Positions 37,088-46,289 of a DNA stretch of 64,000 nucleotides are shown here, piece by piece. The position numbers were made by a program, and so were the translations under genes. How positions within the stretch are numbered: the stretch's first letter is position 1; each line of letters starts with the position of its first letter. Source of the DNA: Kitasatospora humi (lineage in GTDB: Bacteria > Actinomycetota > Actinomycetes > Streptomycetales > Streptomycetaceae); assembly GCF_020907985.1 (NCBI RefSeq), contig NZ_JAJJPA010000012.1, positions 62,001 to 126,000 on the forward strand, written 5' to 3'. Below the pieces are notes generated by a model. It saw nothing but the letters and a program-made list of their open reading frames with translations, was not told the DNA's origin and searched no databases.

Positions 37088-39192
37088 GTGACGTCCGATA
37101 CCCGTTCACGGCGATCGTCGGGATGGCCGATCTGCGGCTCGCGCTGCTGCTGAACGCGGTCTCGCCGGCGGTCGGCGGGGTGCTGGTGCGCGGCGAGAAG
37201 GGCACCGCGAAGTCGACCATGGTGCGGGCCCTGGCCGGGCTGCTGCCGTCGATCGCGGTGGCCGACGGCTGCCGGTTCGCCTGCGACCCGGCGGCGCCCG
37301 ACCCGCAGTGCCCGGACGCGCCGCACTCCGCGGGCTCCCACGAGCGGCCGGCCCGGCTGGTGGAGCTGCCGGTCGGGGTGACCGAGGACCGGATCGTCGG
37401 CTCGCTGGACCTCGAACGGGCGCTCGCCCAGGGCGTGAAGGCCTACGAGCCGGGGCTGCTGGCCCAGGCGCACCGCGGCGTGCTCTACATCGACGAGGTG
37501 AACCTGCTGCAGGACCACGTGGTCGACCTGCTGCTGGACGCGGCCGCCATGGGGCGCTCCTACGTGGAGCGCGAGGGCGTCTCGGTGCGGCACGCGGCGC
37601 GGTTCCTGCTGGTCGGCACGATGAACCCGGAGGAGGGCGAGCTGCGGCCGCAGCTGCTCGACCGGTTCGGGCTCACCGTGGAGATCGCGGCCACCCGGGA
37701 CCCGCAGGAGCGGGCCGAGGTGGTGCGGCGGCGGCTGGCCTACGACGCGGACCCGGAGGGGTTCGCCGCCGGCTTCCGGGACGCCGAGCAGGCGCTTGCC
37801 CAGCGGATCGGCGCGGCCCGCGAGCTGCTGCCGTCCGTTGTGCTGGGCGATGCGGCGCTGCGTCAGATCACCGCGGTCTGCGCCGCCTTCGAGGTGGACG
37901 GGCTGCGCGCGGACATCGTGATGGCCCGCACCGCCGTCGCCCTGGCAGCCTGGGCCGGCCGTGGCGCGGTGGAGGAGGAGGACGTCCGCAAGGCCGCGCA
38001 GCTGGCCCTGCCGCACCGGCGCCGCCGCAACCCGTTCGACGCGCCCGGTCTGGACGAGGAGCAGCTGGACCGCACGCTGAGCGAGCACAGCGAGCCGGAC
38101 GCCGAGCCGGACGGCGACGGCCCGGACGGCGGTGGCTCGGACGGCGACGGCCCTGACGGCGGTGGCGGCCCGGACGGCGGCGGCCCGGACGACGGCGGCC
38201 CGGACGACGGTCCCGGCGGCGGCCCCGGCGGGGCTCCGGAGCCGTCCGAGGGCGCGGTGCCCGAGGCCGCGCCGGCCGAGGACCTCCAGCAGGCCGCCCC
38301 CAAGCTGCCCGCGCCCGGCGGCGCCCCCGCCCGCGAGTCCGCCCCGGTCGCGGCCGCCGAGCCGTACCGCACCCGCCTGTTCAAGGTCCCCGGCACCGGT
38401 CACGGCGCCCAGGGCCGCCGTTCCCCCGCCGAGACCGACGGGGGCCACACCATCCGCGACCGCCGCCCCCAGGGCCAGTTGACCCGCCTGCACCTGTCCG
38501 CCACGCTGCGCGCCGCCGCCCCGCACCAGCACGCCCGCGGCCGCTCCGGCCGGGCCCTGGTGCTGCGCCCGGACGACTTCCGCGAGCAGGTGCGCCGCGG
38601 CCGCGAGTCCAACCTGGTGCTCTTCGTGGTCGACGCCTCCGGCTCGATGGCCGCCCGGCAGCGGATGACCGCCGTCAAGGGCGCCGTGCTGTCGCTGCTG
38701 ATGGACGCCTACCAGCGCCGCGACAAGATCGGCATGATCACCTTCCGGGGCAGCGGTGCCGAGCTGGCGCTGCCGCCGACCTCCTCGGTGGAGGTCGGCG
38801 CGGCCCGGCTGGAGAAGCTGCCCACCGGCGGCCGCACTCCGCTGGCCGCCGGCCTGCTGCGCGCCCACGAGGTGCTGCGGCTGGAGCGCCTGCGCGACCC
38901 GCTGCGCCGCCCCCTGCTGGTGGTGGTCACCGACGGCCGGGCCACCGGCGGGGGCAGCGCGCGGGGCGGCGGCGCCCTGGCCGAGGCCGGCCGGGCCGCC
39001 GGGCTGCTGGCCGCCCGGGGCACCGCCGCCGTGGTGCTGGACTGCGAGTCCGGCCCGGTCCGGCTCGGCCTGGCCCGCACCCTGGCCGGCCAGTTGAACG
39101 CCACCTCCGTCACCCTGGACGAACTGCGTGCCGAGGGCGTGGCCGCCCTGGTGCACGCCCACCGCCCGACCCCCTCACGAAAGGCAGCGTGA
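37084..39192 (+). CDS. Cobaltochelatase ChlI/ChlD-type fused ATPase subunit
   Basis: 702 residues. The N-terminal AAA+ domain resembles BchI/Chl[22 protein letters not shown] (Walker A), [21 protein letters not shown] (Walker B), [23 protein letters not shown] (sensor 1). A long low-complexity Gly/Asp/Pro linker follows, with GPDGG-type repeats at about residues 345-385. The C-terminal von Willebrand A domain, like ChlD, has [13 protein letters not shown] (MIDAS) and [14 protein letters not shown]. It is the motor subunit that works with CobN to insert cobalt; CobN itself is not in this window. The start is GTG 37084, overlapping cobQ. Confidence 0.92.
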   Translation: MSDVRYPFTAIVGMADLRLALLLNAVSPAVGGVLVRGEKGTAKSTMVRALAGLLPSIAVADGCRFACDPAAPDPQCPDAPHSAGSHERPARLVELPVGVTEDRIVGSLDLERALAQGVKAYEPGLLAQAHRGVLYIDEVNLLQDHVVDLLLDAAAMGRSYVEREGVSVRHAARFLLVGTMNPEEGELRPQLLDRFGLTVEIAATRDPQERAEVVRRRLAYDADPEGFAAGFRDAEQALAQRIGAARELLPSVVLGDAALRQITAVCAAFEVDGLRADIVMARTAVALAAWAGRGAVEEEDVRKAAQLALPHRRRRNPFDAPGLDEEQLDRTLSEHSEPDAEPDGDGPDGGGSDGDGPDGGGGPDGGGPDDGGPDDGPGGGPGGAPEPSEGAVPEAAPAEDLQQAAPKLPAPGGAPARESAPVAAAEPYRTRLFKVPGTGHGAQGRRSPAETDGGHTIRDRRPQGQLTRLHLSATLRAAAPHQHARGRSGRALVLRPDDFREQVRRGRESNLVLFVVDASGSMAARQRMTAVKGAVLSLLMDAYQRRDKIGMITFRGSGAELALPPTSSVEVGAARLEKLPTGGRTPLAAGLLRAHEVLRLERLRDPLRRPLLVVVTDGRATGGGSARGGGALAEAGRAAGLLAARGTAAVVLDCESGPVRLGLARTLAGQLNATSVTLDELRAEGVAALVHAHRPTPSRKAA

Positions 39193-39794
39193 TCCCCGTG
39201 CCGCAGGGCAAGCCCGAGGTCGTCCCCGATGACGGCCTGACCACCCGTCAGCGTCGCAACCAGCCGATCACCGCCGTGCACACCGGCCCGGGCAAGGGCA
39301 AGTCCACCGCCGCCTTCGGCATGGCGCTGCGGGCCTGGAACCAGGGCTGGCCGATCGGGGTCTTCCAGTTCGTCAAGTCCGCCAAGTGGAAGGTGGGCGA
39401 GGAGAACGCGTTGAAGGTGCTGGGCGCCTCCGGTGAGGGCGGCAGCGTCACCTGGCACAAGATGGGCGAGGGCTGGTCCTGGGTGCAGCGCGACCTGGAG
39501 TCCAGCGAGGAGGCCGCCAAGGAGGGCTGGGAGCAGGTCAAGCGCGACCTGGCCGCCGAGAGCTACCGGCTGTACGTGCTGGACGAGTTCACCTACCCGA
39601 TGAAGTGGGGCTGGGTGGACGTCGCCGAGGTGGTCCAGGTGCTGGGTGACCGCCCCGGCAACCAGCACGTCGTGATCACCGGCCGGTACGCGCCCGAGGC
39701 GCTGCTCGAAGTGGCCGATCTGGTCACCGAGATGACCAAGGTGAAGCATCCGATGGACGCCGGCCGCAAGGGCCAGCGCGGCATCGAGTGGTGA
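39189..39794 (+). CDS. cobO: Cob(I)yrinic acid a,c-diamide adenosyltransferase
   Basis: 201 residues, CobA/BtuR family. P-loop HTGPGKGKSTAAFGMALRAWNQGWPIGVFQFVKSAKWKVGEE, then KMGEGWSWV and the end DAGRKGQRGIEW, all characteristic. It adenosylates Co(I) of corrinoids. The start is taken at GTG 39189, which overlaps the chelatase stop and has AAAGG just upstream. The in-frame GTG 39198 would give an N-terminus MPQGKPE, closer to what I remember of actinobacterial homologues, and may be the real start. Confidence 0.96.
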   Translation: MIPVPQGKPEVVPDDGLTTRQRRNQPITAVHTGPGKGKSTAAFGMALRAWNQGWPIGVFQFVKSAKWKVGEENALKVLGASGEGGSVTWHKMGEGWSWVQRDLESSEEAAKEGWEQVKRDLAAESYRLYVLDEFTYPMKWGWVDVAEVVQVLGDRPGNQHVVITGRYAPEALLEVADLVTEMTKVKHPMDAGRKGQRGIEW

Positions 39795-39826
39795 GTCCCC
39801 GGCCGCTCCGGCGGTACGGCCCCGAA

Positions 39827-39854
39827 TCGCTCTAGTGGTATCGCTCTAGTGGTA
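39827..39854 (+). repeat. 14-bp tandem duplication upstream of cobB
   Basis: TCGCTCTAGTGGTA occurs twice back to back (39827-39840 and 39841-39854) in the 74-base gap between cobO and cobB. It lies just upstream of the cobB start and could affect its expression. Confidence 0.9.
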
Positions 39855-39868
39855 AGGCCCTGACGCAC

Positions 39869-41245
39869 GTGCAACTCCCCCGGCTCGTCATCGCCGCCCC
39901 CTCCTCCGGGGCCGGCAAGACCACCGTCGCCACCGGCCTGATGGCCGCGCTCACCGCGCGCGGCCTGGCCGTCTCCCCGCACAAGGTGGGTCCGGACTAC
40001 ATCGATCCGGGCTACCACGCGCTGGCCACCGGCCGGCGCGGACGCAACCTGGACGCCTTCCTGTGCGGTCCCGAGCGGATCGAGCCGCTGCTGCGGCACG
40101 GTGCGGCCGGAGCCGACATCGCGGTGATCGAGGGCGTGATGGGGATGTTCGACGGCGCCTCCGGGCGCGGCGAGCTGGCCTCCACCGCGCAGGCTGCCAA
40201 GCTGCTGCGGGCGCCGGTGGTGCTGGTGGTGGACGGCTCCTCGCAGTCCCGCTCGGTGGCGGCCCTGGTGCACGGCTTCGCCACCTGGGACCCGCAGGTG
40301 CGCCTGGCCGGGGTGATCCTCAACCGGGTCGCCTCCGACCGGCACGAGCAACTGCTGCGCGAGGCGCTGGAGGAGGGCGCCGGGGTGCCGGTGCTCGGCG
40401 CGCTGCGGCGCACCGCCGCGGTGGCCACCCCGAGTCGGCACCTGGGTCTGGTGCCGGTGGTGGAGCGCTCGGCGGCGGCCCTGCGAGCGGTCGCCGACAT
40501 GGCCGAACTCATCCGTTCCTCAGTGGACTTGGATGCGGTGCTGGCGCTGGCCCGGTCGGCGCCGCCGCTCACCGCGGCCCCCTGGGACCCAGCCGCCGAG
40601 GTCACTCGGGTGACCACCGCCGCACCCCGGATCGCCCTGGCAGCCGGAGCCGCCTTCTCGTTCAGCTATGCCGAGAACGCCGAACTGCTGGCCGCCGCGG
40701 GCGCCGAGGTGGTGCCGTTCGACCCGCTGCACGACCGGCGGCTGCCTGATGGTACGTCAGGGCTGGTGATCGGCGGCGGATTTCCCGAGGTGTACGGCGA
40801 ACAGCTCAGCGCCAACGCAGAATTGCGCTCCTCGATCGCCGAACTCGCCGCCGCCGGCTCGCCGATCACCGCCGAGTGTGCCGGACTCCTCTATCTGGGC
40901 CGGGAGTTGGACGGCCATCCGATGTGCGGGATCCTGGACACCACGGCGCGGATGACCGAGCGGCTCACCCTGGGCTACCGGGAGGCCGTCGCCCTGCACG
41001 ACAGCCCGCTGGCCCCGACCGGCACCAGGCTGCGCGGCCACGAGTTCCACCGCACCGCCTGCACCCCGGGCGCCTCCCCGGCCACGCCCGCCTGGGCCTG
41101 GCGCTCCCCCGCCGGCACCACCGTCACCGAGGGCTTCACCACCGCGCACGTGCACGCCTCCTACCTGCACCTGCACTGGGCGGGCGCCCCGCAGCTGGCG
41201 GAGCGCCTCGTGCGGTCGGCGGGCCGGATCCAGCCCCGGGCGTGA
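39869..41245 (+). CDS. cobB: Cobyrinate a,c-diamide synthase
   Basis: 458 residues of the CbiA/CobB family. The N-terminal P-loop domain has LVIAAPSSGAGKTTVATGLMAAL and HKVGPDYIDPGYHALATGRRGRNLDAFL. The C-terminal glutamine amidotransferase domain has FPEVYGEQLSANAELR, ITAECAGLLYLGREL with the nucleophilic Cys, and TTAHVHASYLHLHWAG with the His. It amidates the a and c side chains of (hydrogeno)cobyrinic acid. Unlike the previous cob genes it is separated by 74 bases rather than overlapping, but it is still in the same direction. Confidence 0.96.
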   Translation: MQLPRLVIAAPSSGAGKTTVATGLMAALTARGLAVSPHKVGPDYIDPGYHALATGRRGRNLDAFLCGPERIEPLLRHGAAGADIAVIEGVMGMFDGASGRGELASTAQAAKLLRAPVVLVVDGSSQSRSVAALVHGFATWDPQVRLAGVILNRVASDRHEQLLREALEEGAGVPVLGALRRTAAVATPSRHLGLVPVVERSAAALRAVADMAELIRSSVDLDAVLALARSAPPLTAAPWDPAAEVTRVTTAAPRIALAAGAAFSFSYAENAELLAAAGAEVVPFDPLHDRRLPDGTSGLVIGGGFPEVYGEQLSANAELRSSIAELAAAGSPITAECAGLLYLGRELDGHPMCGILDTTARMTERLTLGYREAVALHDSPLAPTGTRLRGHEFHRTACTPGASPATPAWAWRSPAGTTVTEGFTTAHVHASYLHLHWAGAPQLAERLVRSAGRIQPRA

Positions 41246-41357
41246 CCCGCCGGAACGCCCCGGACCGTGGCAGCCGGTTCGTCTGCGGCACCGCCCGTGC
41301 AAGGTGACCGCCTTCGGGGCCCGGCCGCCGGATGGCAGCCGTGGCCCTGTCGCCTGC

Positions 41358-42092
41358 TCAGCGTCCGGCGATCGAGCCGCCGTCCAGGTGGAAGACCTGG
41401 CCGGTGAGGTGGCCGGCAGCCGGGGAGGCCAGGAAGAGGGTGGTGGCGACCACGTCGTCCGGGTGGCCGGCGCGCTTGTTGAGCGACTGGGCGACGTTGC
41501 GGGCCAGGCGCTCGGCGGGGATGCCGTTCGGGCCGAAGAACTCGGTGTCGCTGATGTAGCCGGGGGCGATGACGTTGGCCGTGATGCCCTCGGGGCCGAC
41601 CTCCTGGGCCAGCGTGAGGTTCCAGTTCTCGATGGCGGCCTTGGCGGCGCCGTACGACCCGGTGCCGCCGCGGTGGGCGGCGATCGAGCTGAAGTTGATC
41701 ACCCGGGCGCCTGGGTTCAGCCGGTCGCGCAGGGCCTCGGTGACCAGCAGGGCGGTGAAGAGGTTGGCGTCCAGGTTGGCCCGCCAGCGCGCGGCGAGGC
41801 CGGCGAGGCCGGCCTCCGGAGCGGGCGCGCTGGTGCGGTCGCGGTTGCCGCCGGCGTTGTTGACCAGCACGTCGACCCGCTCGGGCAGCTCCGCCAGAGC
41901 CGCCTCCACCTGGGCGGGGTCGGCGGCGTCGAAGGCGGCGGCCCGCACATCGCCGCCCAGCTCTGCGACGGCCTGGTCCAGCACGTCCTTGCGGCGGCCG
42001 GTGATCACCACCTGGTCGCCCTGCGCGGCGAAGGCCGCCGCGATGGCCTTGCCGATACCCGTACCGCCACCCGTGACGACGATCTGACGCAT
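41358..42092 (-). CDS. Short-chain dehydrogenase/reductase
   Basis: 244 residues, classical SDR. The cofactor motif is VTGGGTGIGKAIAAAFAAQG (TGxxxGxG), and VLVNNAGGNRD gives the NNAG motif. The catalytic Ser-Tyr-Lys set is in FSSIAAHRGGTGSYGAAKAAI (S...YxxxK). The Arg-rich ITGRRK loop after strand 2 favours NADP. The C-terminus HLDGGSIAGR is typical of fabG-like reductases. ATG 42092 has GGGGAG upstream. It is divergent from a MarR regulator, with a palindrome between them, so it is probably the regulated target. The substrate is unknown. Confidence 0.92.
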   Translation of the reverse strand: MRQIVVTGGGTGIGKAIAAAFAAQGDQVVITGRRKDVLDQAVAELGGDVRAAAFDAADPAQVEAALAELPERVDVLVNNAGGNRDRTSAPAPEAGLAGLAARWRANLDANLFTALLVTEALRDRLNPGARVINFSSIAAHRGGTGSYGAAKAAIENWNLTLAQEVGPEGITANVIAPGYISDTEFFGPNGIPAERLARNVAQSLNKRAGHPDDVVATTLFLASPAAGHLTGQVFHLDGGSIAGR

Positions 42093-42108
42093 GATGCGCC
42101 ACTCCCCT

Positions 42109-42124
42109 CGTTTAGACCTAAACG
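42109..42124. promoter_or_regulatory. Candidate MarR operator CGTTTAG-AC-CTAAACG
   Basis: A perfect 7-2-7 inverted repeat in the 51-base gap between the SDR and marR start codons. Its AT-rich core stands out in this GC-rich region. Position and symmetry fit a MarR dimer site that would control both genes. Confidence 0.75.
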
Positions 42125-42143
42125 TCACTGGCACACTAGCACT

Positions 42144-42647
42144 GTGAATGCATCCGAAGAAGATCTTGCCGAGCAGATCGCCACCGCCTGGCAGCGGGAG
42201 CAGCCCGGGCTGCCCGTCGGCTCGATCCGGATCCTGACCCGGATCCGGCAGGCCGCCAAACTGCTGACCGACGACCGGCGCCGGACCCTGGCCCTGGTCG
42301 CGATGGACGCCGCCACCCTGGACCTGCTCAGCACGTTGCGCCGGGCCGGCGCGCCGTACTGCCTGCCCACCCGTGAGCTGGCGGCCCGCTCGCTGATCTC
42401 CGCGGGGGCGGTGACCCAGCGGGTGGACCGCGCCGAGGCTGCCGGGCTGGTCGAGCGCCTACCGCCCGAGCCGGTCAGCCGGGCGGTGCCGGTGCGCCTC
42501 ACCGAGGCCGGGCGACTCGCCGTGGACGCCGCGGTCGGCGATCTGCTGCACCATGAGCAGCGGCTGGTGGACCGGTCGCTGACCGCCGGCGAGCAGGCAG
42601 AGCTCGCCCGCCTACTGGCCAAGTTCCTGGCCGGTTGGTCCAGTTGA
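42144..42647 (+). CDS. MarR family transcriptional regulator
   Basis: 167 residues of a winged-helix MarR regulator. The HTH covers about residues 60-115 (LDLLSTLRRAGAPYCLPTRELAARSLISAGAVTQRVDRAEAAGLVERL), with the wing SRAVPVRLTEAGRLAVDAAV following. Dimerisation helices flank it. The start is GTG 42144. Divergent from an SDR gene with an intervening palindrome, it most likely represses itself and the SDR until a ligand binds. Confidence 0.9.
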   Translation: MNASEEDLAEQIATAWQREQPGLPVGSIRILTRIRQAAKLLTDDRRRTLALVAMDAATLDLLSTLRRAGAPYCLPTRELAARSLISAGAVTQRVDRAEAAGLVERLPPEPVSRAVPVRLTEAGRLAVDAAVGDLLHHEQRLVDRSLTAGEQAELARLLAKFLAGWSS

Positions 42648-42740
42648 CGGCAGGACGGCTCCGGGATGCCGGCAGGCCGCCACGGCCGATCCTCCACTCG
42701 GGAGGCCGCGGGCCCACGGTGGCTCGAAGCCGCACGGCCC

Positions 42741-42816
42741 CGCACGGTCGCACCGACGCACGGCCCGCAGGGACGCACGGACGCACGGCCCGCAGGGACG
42801 CACCGACGCACGGACT
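42741..42816 (+). repeat. 25-bp direct repeats upstream of cobC
   Basis: The unit containing GACGCACGGCCCGCAGG recurs with a period of 25 bases: CGCAC cores at 42757 and 42782 precede CGGCCCGCAGGGA, and further cores lie at 42774, 42799 and 42807. It fills much of the 263-base gap between marR and cobC. No gene is visible in the gap. Confidence 0.8.
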
Positions 42817-42910
42817 CCATGCGGAAGCGAGGAACGGCACACCGCCGTCGATTGACTCGCGTTTTCGCACCGTGATGGGATTTCCCGGCCTGGAGGAAGG
42901 AACAACGCGG

Positions 42911-44326
42911 GTGAGCAGCGACAACGCGGTCGGCGTGGTGGTGGGGGTCGGCGCGAGCGCCGGGGTGGCGGCGTCGGAGGTGCTCGCCCTGATCACCGAG
43001 GCGCTGGCCGAGGCGGCGCTGCCGGTGGACGCGGTGCGACTGCTCGCCACCGTGGAGGCCCGTGCCACCGAACCCGGACTGCTGGGCGCCGCGCAGCGGT
43101 TGGGCGTGCCGCTGGTCGGGCATCCGGCTGCCGAGCTGGCCGCGGTGGCGGTGCCCAATCCGTCCGCGGCGGTGCTGGCGGCCAGCGGCACCGCGAGCGT
43201 GGCCGAGGCGGCGGCGCTGCACGGTGGCGGCGAACTGCTGGTCGCCAAGCGGAAGTCGGCCCGGTCGACGGTGGCGGTGGCGACGCTCCAGGTGCCCGGG
43301 CACGATCTGCGCCACCACGGGGACGCCGAGGTGCGGGAGGCCGGCCTGGTGGACCTGGCCGTCAATGTGCGCACCGGCACCCCGCCGCAGTGGCTGCGTA
43401 CGGCCCTGGCCGACACCATGGGCCGGCTCGCCGCCTACCCGGAGCAGAGCGCGGCCCGGGCGGCTGTGGCGGCCCGGCACCGCCGCCCCGAGTCGGAGGT
43501 GCTGCTCACCTCGGGTGCGGCGGAGGCCTTCGTGCTGCTGGCCCGCACCCTCCGGCCCCGGCACGCCGTGGTGGTGCACCCGCAGTTCACCGAACCGGAG
43601 GCGGCGCTGCGGGACGCCGGGGTGGCGGTGCACCGGGTGCTGCTGCGGGCCGAGGACGGGTTCCGGCTTTCCCCGGGCGCGGTGCCCGAAGCAGCCGATC
43701 TGGTGGTGATCGGCAACCCGACCAACCCCACCTCGGTGCTCCACCCGGCGGACGCCATCGCCGAACTCGCTCGCCCCGGGCGGACGTTGGTGGTGGACGA
43801 GGCCTTCATGGACACCGTGCCCGGGGAGACCGAGTCGCTCGCCGAGCTGCGTGGTCTCCCGGGCCGGGTGGTGGTGCTGCGCAGCCTCACCAAGACCTGG
43901 GGGCTGGCCGGCCTGCGGATCGGCTACGTACTCGGCCCGGCCGGACTGGTCGCCGAGCTGGCGGCCGCCCAGCCGCTCTGGCCGGTCTCCACTCCCGCCC
44001 TGCGGGCCGCTGAACTGTGCAGCGGTGAACGGGCGTTGGCCGAGGCCGAGGCGGCGGCCGCCGAGCTGGCCGAGCACCGTGACCATCTGCTGGCTCAGTT
44101 GGGCCGGATCCCCCGGCTGCGGGTGCACGGCGTCCCGGCCGCGTCGTTCCTGCTGGTCGAACTGCCCGGTGCCGCCGAGGTCCGCGAGCGGCTGCGTGCG
44201 GCCGGCTACGCGGTTCGGCGCGGCGACACCTTCCCCGGCCTCGGCCCCGACTGGCTGCGACTGGCGGTGCGCGACCCGGCCACCACCGACGGGTTCGTCA
44301 CGGCGCTGGCCCGGTGCATCAACTGA
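42911..44326 (+). CDS. cobC: CbiG-like domain fused to CobC-type PLP aminotransferase
   Basis: 471 residues. About residues 1-130 resemble the CbiG/CobE C-terminal domain (VVGVGASAGVAASEVLALITEAL; AAVAVPNPSAAVLAASGTASVAEAAAL). The rest is a histidinol-phosphate-aminotransferase-like fold: LLTSGAAEAFVLLARTLRP, VVIGNPTNPTSVLHP, TLVVDEAFMD and LRSLTKTWGLAGLRIGYVLG, with the PLP Lys in SLTKTW. CobC-type enzymes make the aminopropanol phosphate arm used by CobD. The fused arrangement is known in actinobacteria (Rv2231c-like). GTG 42911 has AAGGA upstream. It ends eight bases into the convergent MOSC gene. Confidence 0.87.
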   Translation: MSSDNAVGVVVGVGASAGVAASEVLALITEALAEAALPVDAVRLLATVEARATEPGLLGAAQRLGVPLVGHPAAELAAVAVPNPSAAVLAASGTASVAEAAALHGGGELLVAKRKSARSTVAVATLQVPGHDLRHHGDAEVREAGLVDLAVNVRTGTPPQWLRTALADTMGRLAAYPEQSAARAAVAARHRRPESEVLLTSGAAEAFVLLARTLRPRHAVVVHPQFTEPEAALRDAGVAVHRVLLRAEDGFRLSPGAVPEAADLVVIGNPTNPTSVLHPADAIAELARPGRTLVVDEAFMDTVPGETESLAELRGLPGRVVVLRSLTKTWGLAGLRIGYVLGPAGLVAELAAAQPLWPVSTPALRAAELCSGERALAEAEAAAAELAEHRDHLLAQLGRIPRLRVHGVPAASFLLVELPGAAEVRERLRAAGYAVRRGDTFPGLGPDWLRLAVRDPATTDGFVTALARCIN

Positions 44327-45083
44327 CCAGGCGCACCTGGTCGCCGGCCCGGATCCGACCGGCGGTCGACACCTGCGCGTAGACGCCCGCGCAGGGGAAC
44401 TCGGCCATGCCCGGAAGCGGCACGAGGCGGTTGTGGCGGGCCGGGATCCGCAGTGCGTCCGGGCAGGGATCGAGGTGTCCGTGCCGGAGCGTCGGGACGG
44501 CGCAGCGCGGGGTCGCGGCGATGATCTCCACCTCGACCTGCCCCACCGCCAACTTCTTTCCGAGCCAGGCGTTTTCGACGAAGCCCGGCTCACCGGGCGT
44601 CTCGATCACCAGGTTGGGGCGGTAGCGGGTGGCGACGGTGCCGACCCGGTCCAGGGTGGCGGTGCTGACCAGATGGAGCGGGGCGAAGTCGAAGAAGGTG
44701 CCGGCGCGCAGTCGGCTGACGTCATGGGCGACTTCGGCCAGCGGCCCGGCGGCCAGCACCTCCTCGGGGCGGGCCCGGTCGATGGTGGCGTCCTGCGGCG
44801 GGGTGTCGGTGAGCAGCACCTCCCGGCCGAGCAGCGCGGAGAGCTCGGTGGCGACGCCGCCCACCACCGCCGGGCGCAGCGCCCGCGCCGCCCGCTCGGT
44901 GAGCAGCTCACGCCAGAGCCGGGGCTGCTTGGCGCTGGCCACCCTGCCGGTGGCCACGTCGACCAGCGCGAACCGCCGGTCCCCCGCCACCCCGCGCTCG
45001 GTCACCTCCGCCGTCCGCAACCGCTCCCCCGGCATCGACTTCACCGGATACCGCCACAGTTCCCGCACCACCCCGACGATCAT
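44319..45083 (-). CDS. MOSC domain protein
   Basis: 254 residues. The N-terminal MOSC beta-barrel domain begins VRELWRYPVKSMPGERLRTAEVTERGVAGDRRFALVD. The C-terminal MOSC domain has RYRPNLVIETPGEPGFVENAWLGKKLAVGQVEVEIIAATPRCAVPT, containing the conserved Cys. MOSC proteins carry or use sulfur for molybdenum cofactor-linked reactions, such as the mARC-type N-hydroxylated substrate reductases. A specific function is not assignable. The gene overlaps the end of cobC by eight bases in convergent orientation. Confidence 0.88.
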   Translation of the reverse strand: MIVGVVRELWRYPVKSMPGERLRTAEVTERGVAGDRRFALVDVATGRVASAKQPRLWRELLTERAARALRPAVVGGVATELSALLGREVLLTDTPPQDATIDRARPEEVLAAGPLAEVAHDVSRLRAGTFFDFAPLHLVSTATLDRVGTVATRYRPNLVIETPGEPGFVENAWLGKKLAVGQVEVEIIAATPRCAVPTLRHGHLDPCPDALRIPARHNRLVPLPGMAEFPCAGVYAQVSTAGRIRAGDQVRLVS

Positions 45084-45166
45084 GCCCGAAGTCTAGGGGC
45101 AGCGCGGCGGGTTCGGACCGCCCCGGCTGCCTCGGTGGGGCCCGGCCCGCACCGGCCGAACGCGGA

Positions 45167-45192
45167 ACGGCCGCCCCCGGAAGGGCGGCCGT
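45167..45192 (-). terminator. Terminator of glnII
   Basis: ACGGCCGCCC and GGGCGGCCGT form 10-base perfect arms around a six-base loop, 21 bases past the glnII stop. Confidence 0.85.
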
Positions 45193-45212
45193 CGTTCGTC
45201 AGCGGGGGCGGA

Positions 45213-46235
45213 TCAGACCTGGCCGGCCTTCTCCAGCGCCGAGCAGCAGGTGTTGACCAGCAGGCGGGTCACCACGTATGGGTCGACGTTGGCGTTCGGG
45301 CGACGGTCCTCGATGTAGCCCTTCTTCTCCACCTCGACCTGCCACGGGATGCGGACCGAGGCGCCGCGGTCCGAGACGCCGTAGGAGTAGACGTTCCACG
45401 GGGCGGTCTCGTGCTTGCCGGTCAGGCGGGACTGGATGTCGTCACCGTACTGGTTGACGTGCTCCATGACCTTCTCCTGCGACTCGCCGAGCGACTCGCA
45501 GGCGGTGATGATCGCGTCGTAGCCCTCGCGCATCGCCTTGGTGGAGAAGTTGGTGTGGGCACCCGCGCCGTTCCAGTCGCCACGGGCCGGCTTGGCGTCC
45601 AGGGTGGCGTCGATGCCGAACTCCTCGGCGGTGCGGTAGAGCAGGTAGCGAGCGACCCACAGGTCGTCGGAGACCTCCAGCGGGCCGACCGGGCCGATCT
45701 GGAACTCCCACTGGCCGGGCATGACCTCGGCGTTGATGCCGCAGATGGCCAGGCCGGCGGCGATGCAGCGGTCCAGGTGCAGCTCGACGATCTCGCGGCC
45801 GAAGACCTCCTCGGCGCCGACGCCGCAGTAGTAGCCGCCCTGCGGGGCCGGGAAGCCGCCCTCGGGGAAGCCGAGCGGGCGGGAGCCCTTGAAGAAGGTG
45901 TACTCCTGCTCGATGCCGAAGATCGACTCCTGGGCGGCGAACTGCTCGGCGATCGGGCGCAGCAGGGCGCGGGTGTTCGACGGGTGGGGGGTGCCGTCCG
46001 TCTCCATGACCTCGCAGAGCACCAGGATGTGCTCGCCGCCGCGGATCGGGTCCGGGTAGACCTTGACCGGCTGCAGCACCCGGTCCGAGGCGTGGCCCTC
46101 GGCCTGGTTGGTCGACGAGCCGTCGAAGCCCCAGGTCGGAACGGTGTCCGCGGACTTCAGAACCCGAGTCTTGGAGCGGAGCTTGGCGGTCGGCTTGGTG
46201 CCGTCGATCCAGATGTACTCGGCCTTGATAGCCAC
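45213..46235 (-). CDS. glnII: Type II glutamine synthetase
   Basis: 340 residues, the size of eukaryotic-type GSII rather than the ~470-residue GlnA. It makes glutamine from glutamate, ammonia and ATP. Seen: MAIKAEYIWIDGTKPTAKLRSKTRVL at the start, PTWGFDGSSTNQAEGHASDRVLQPV, PGQWEFQIGP (metal-binding Glu), GDWNGAGAHTNFSTKAMR (ATP-binding NGxGxHxN), and DRGASVRIPWQVEVEKKGYIEDRRPNANVDPY. GTG 46235 with GAGG upstream is the start; a longer in-frame reading runs into the promoter. A GlnR-type site lies about 55 bases upstream, indicating nitrogen control. Confidence 0.97.
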   Translation of the reverse strand: MAIKAEYIWIDGTKPTAKLRSKTRVLKSADTVPTWGFDGSSTNQAEGHASDRVLQPVKVYPDPIRGGEHILVLCEVMETDGTPHPSNTRALLRPIAEQFAAQESIFGIEQEYTFFKGSRPLGFPEGGFPAPQGGYYCGVGAEEVFGREIVELHLDRCIAAGLAICGINAEVMPGQWEFQIGPVGPLEVSDDLWVARYLLYRTAEEFGIDATLDAKPARGDWNGAGAHTNFSTKAMREGYDAIITACESLGESQEKVMEHVNQYGDDIQSRLTGKHETAPWNVYSYGVSDRGASVRIPWQVEVEKKGYIEDRRPNANVDPYVVTRLLVNTCCSALEKAGQV

Positions 46236-46289
46236 GGGGTTACCTCGCGTGCCTCGGTGGTGGGTGCTCCGGTAATGTCGCAAGCCGCC

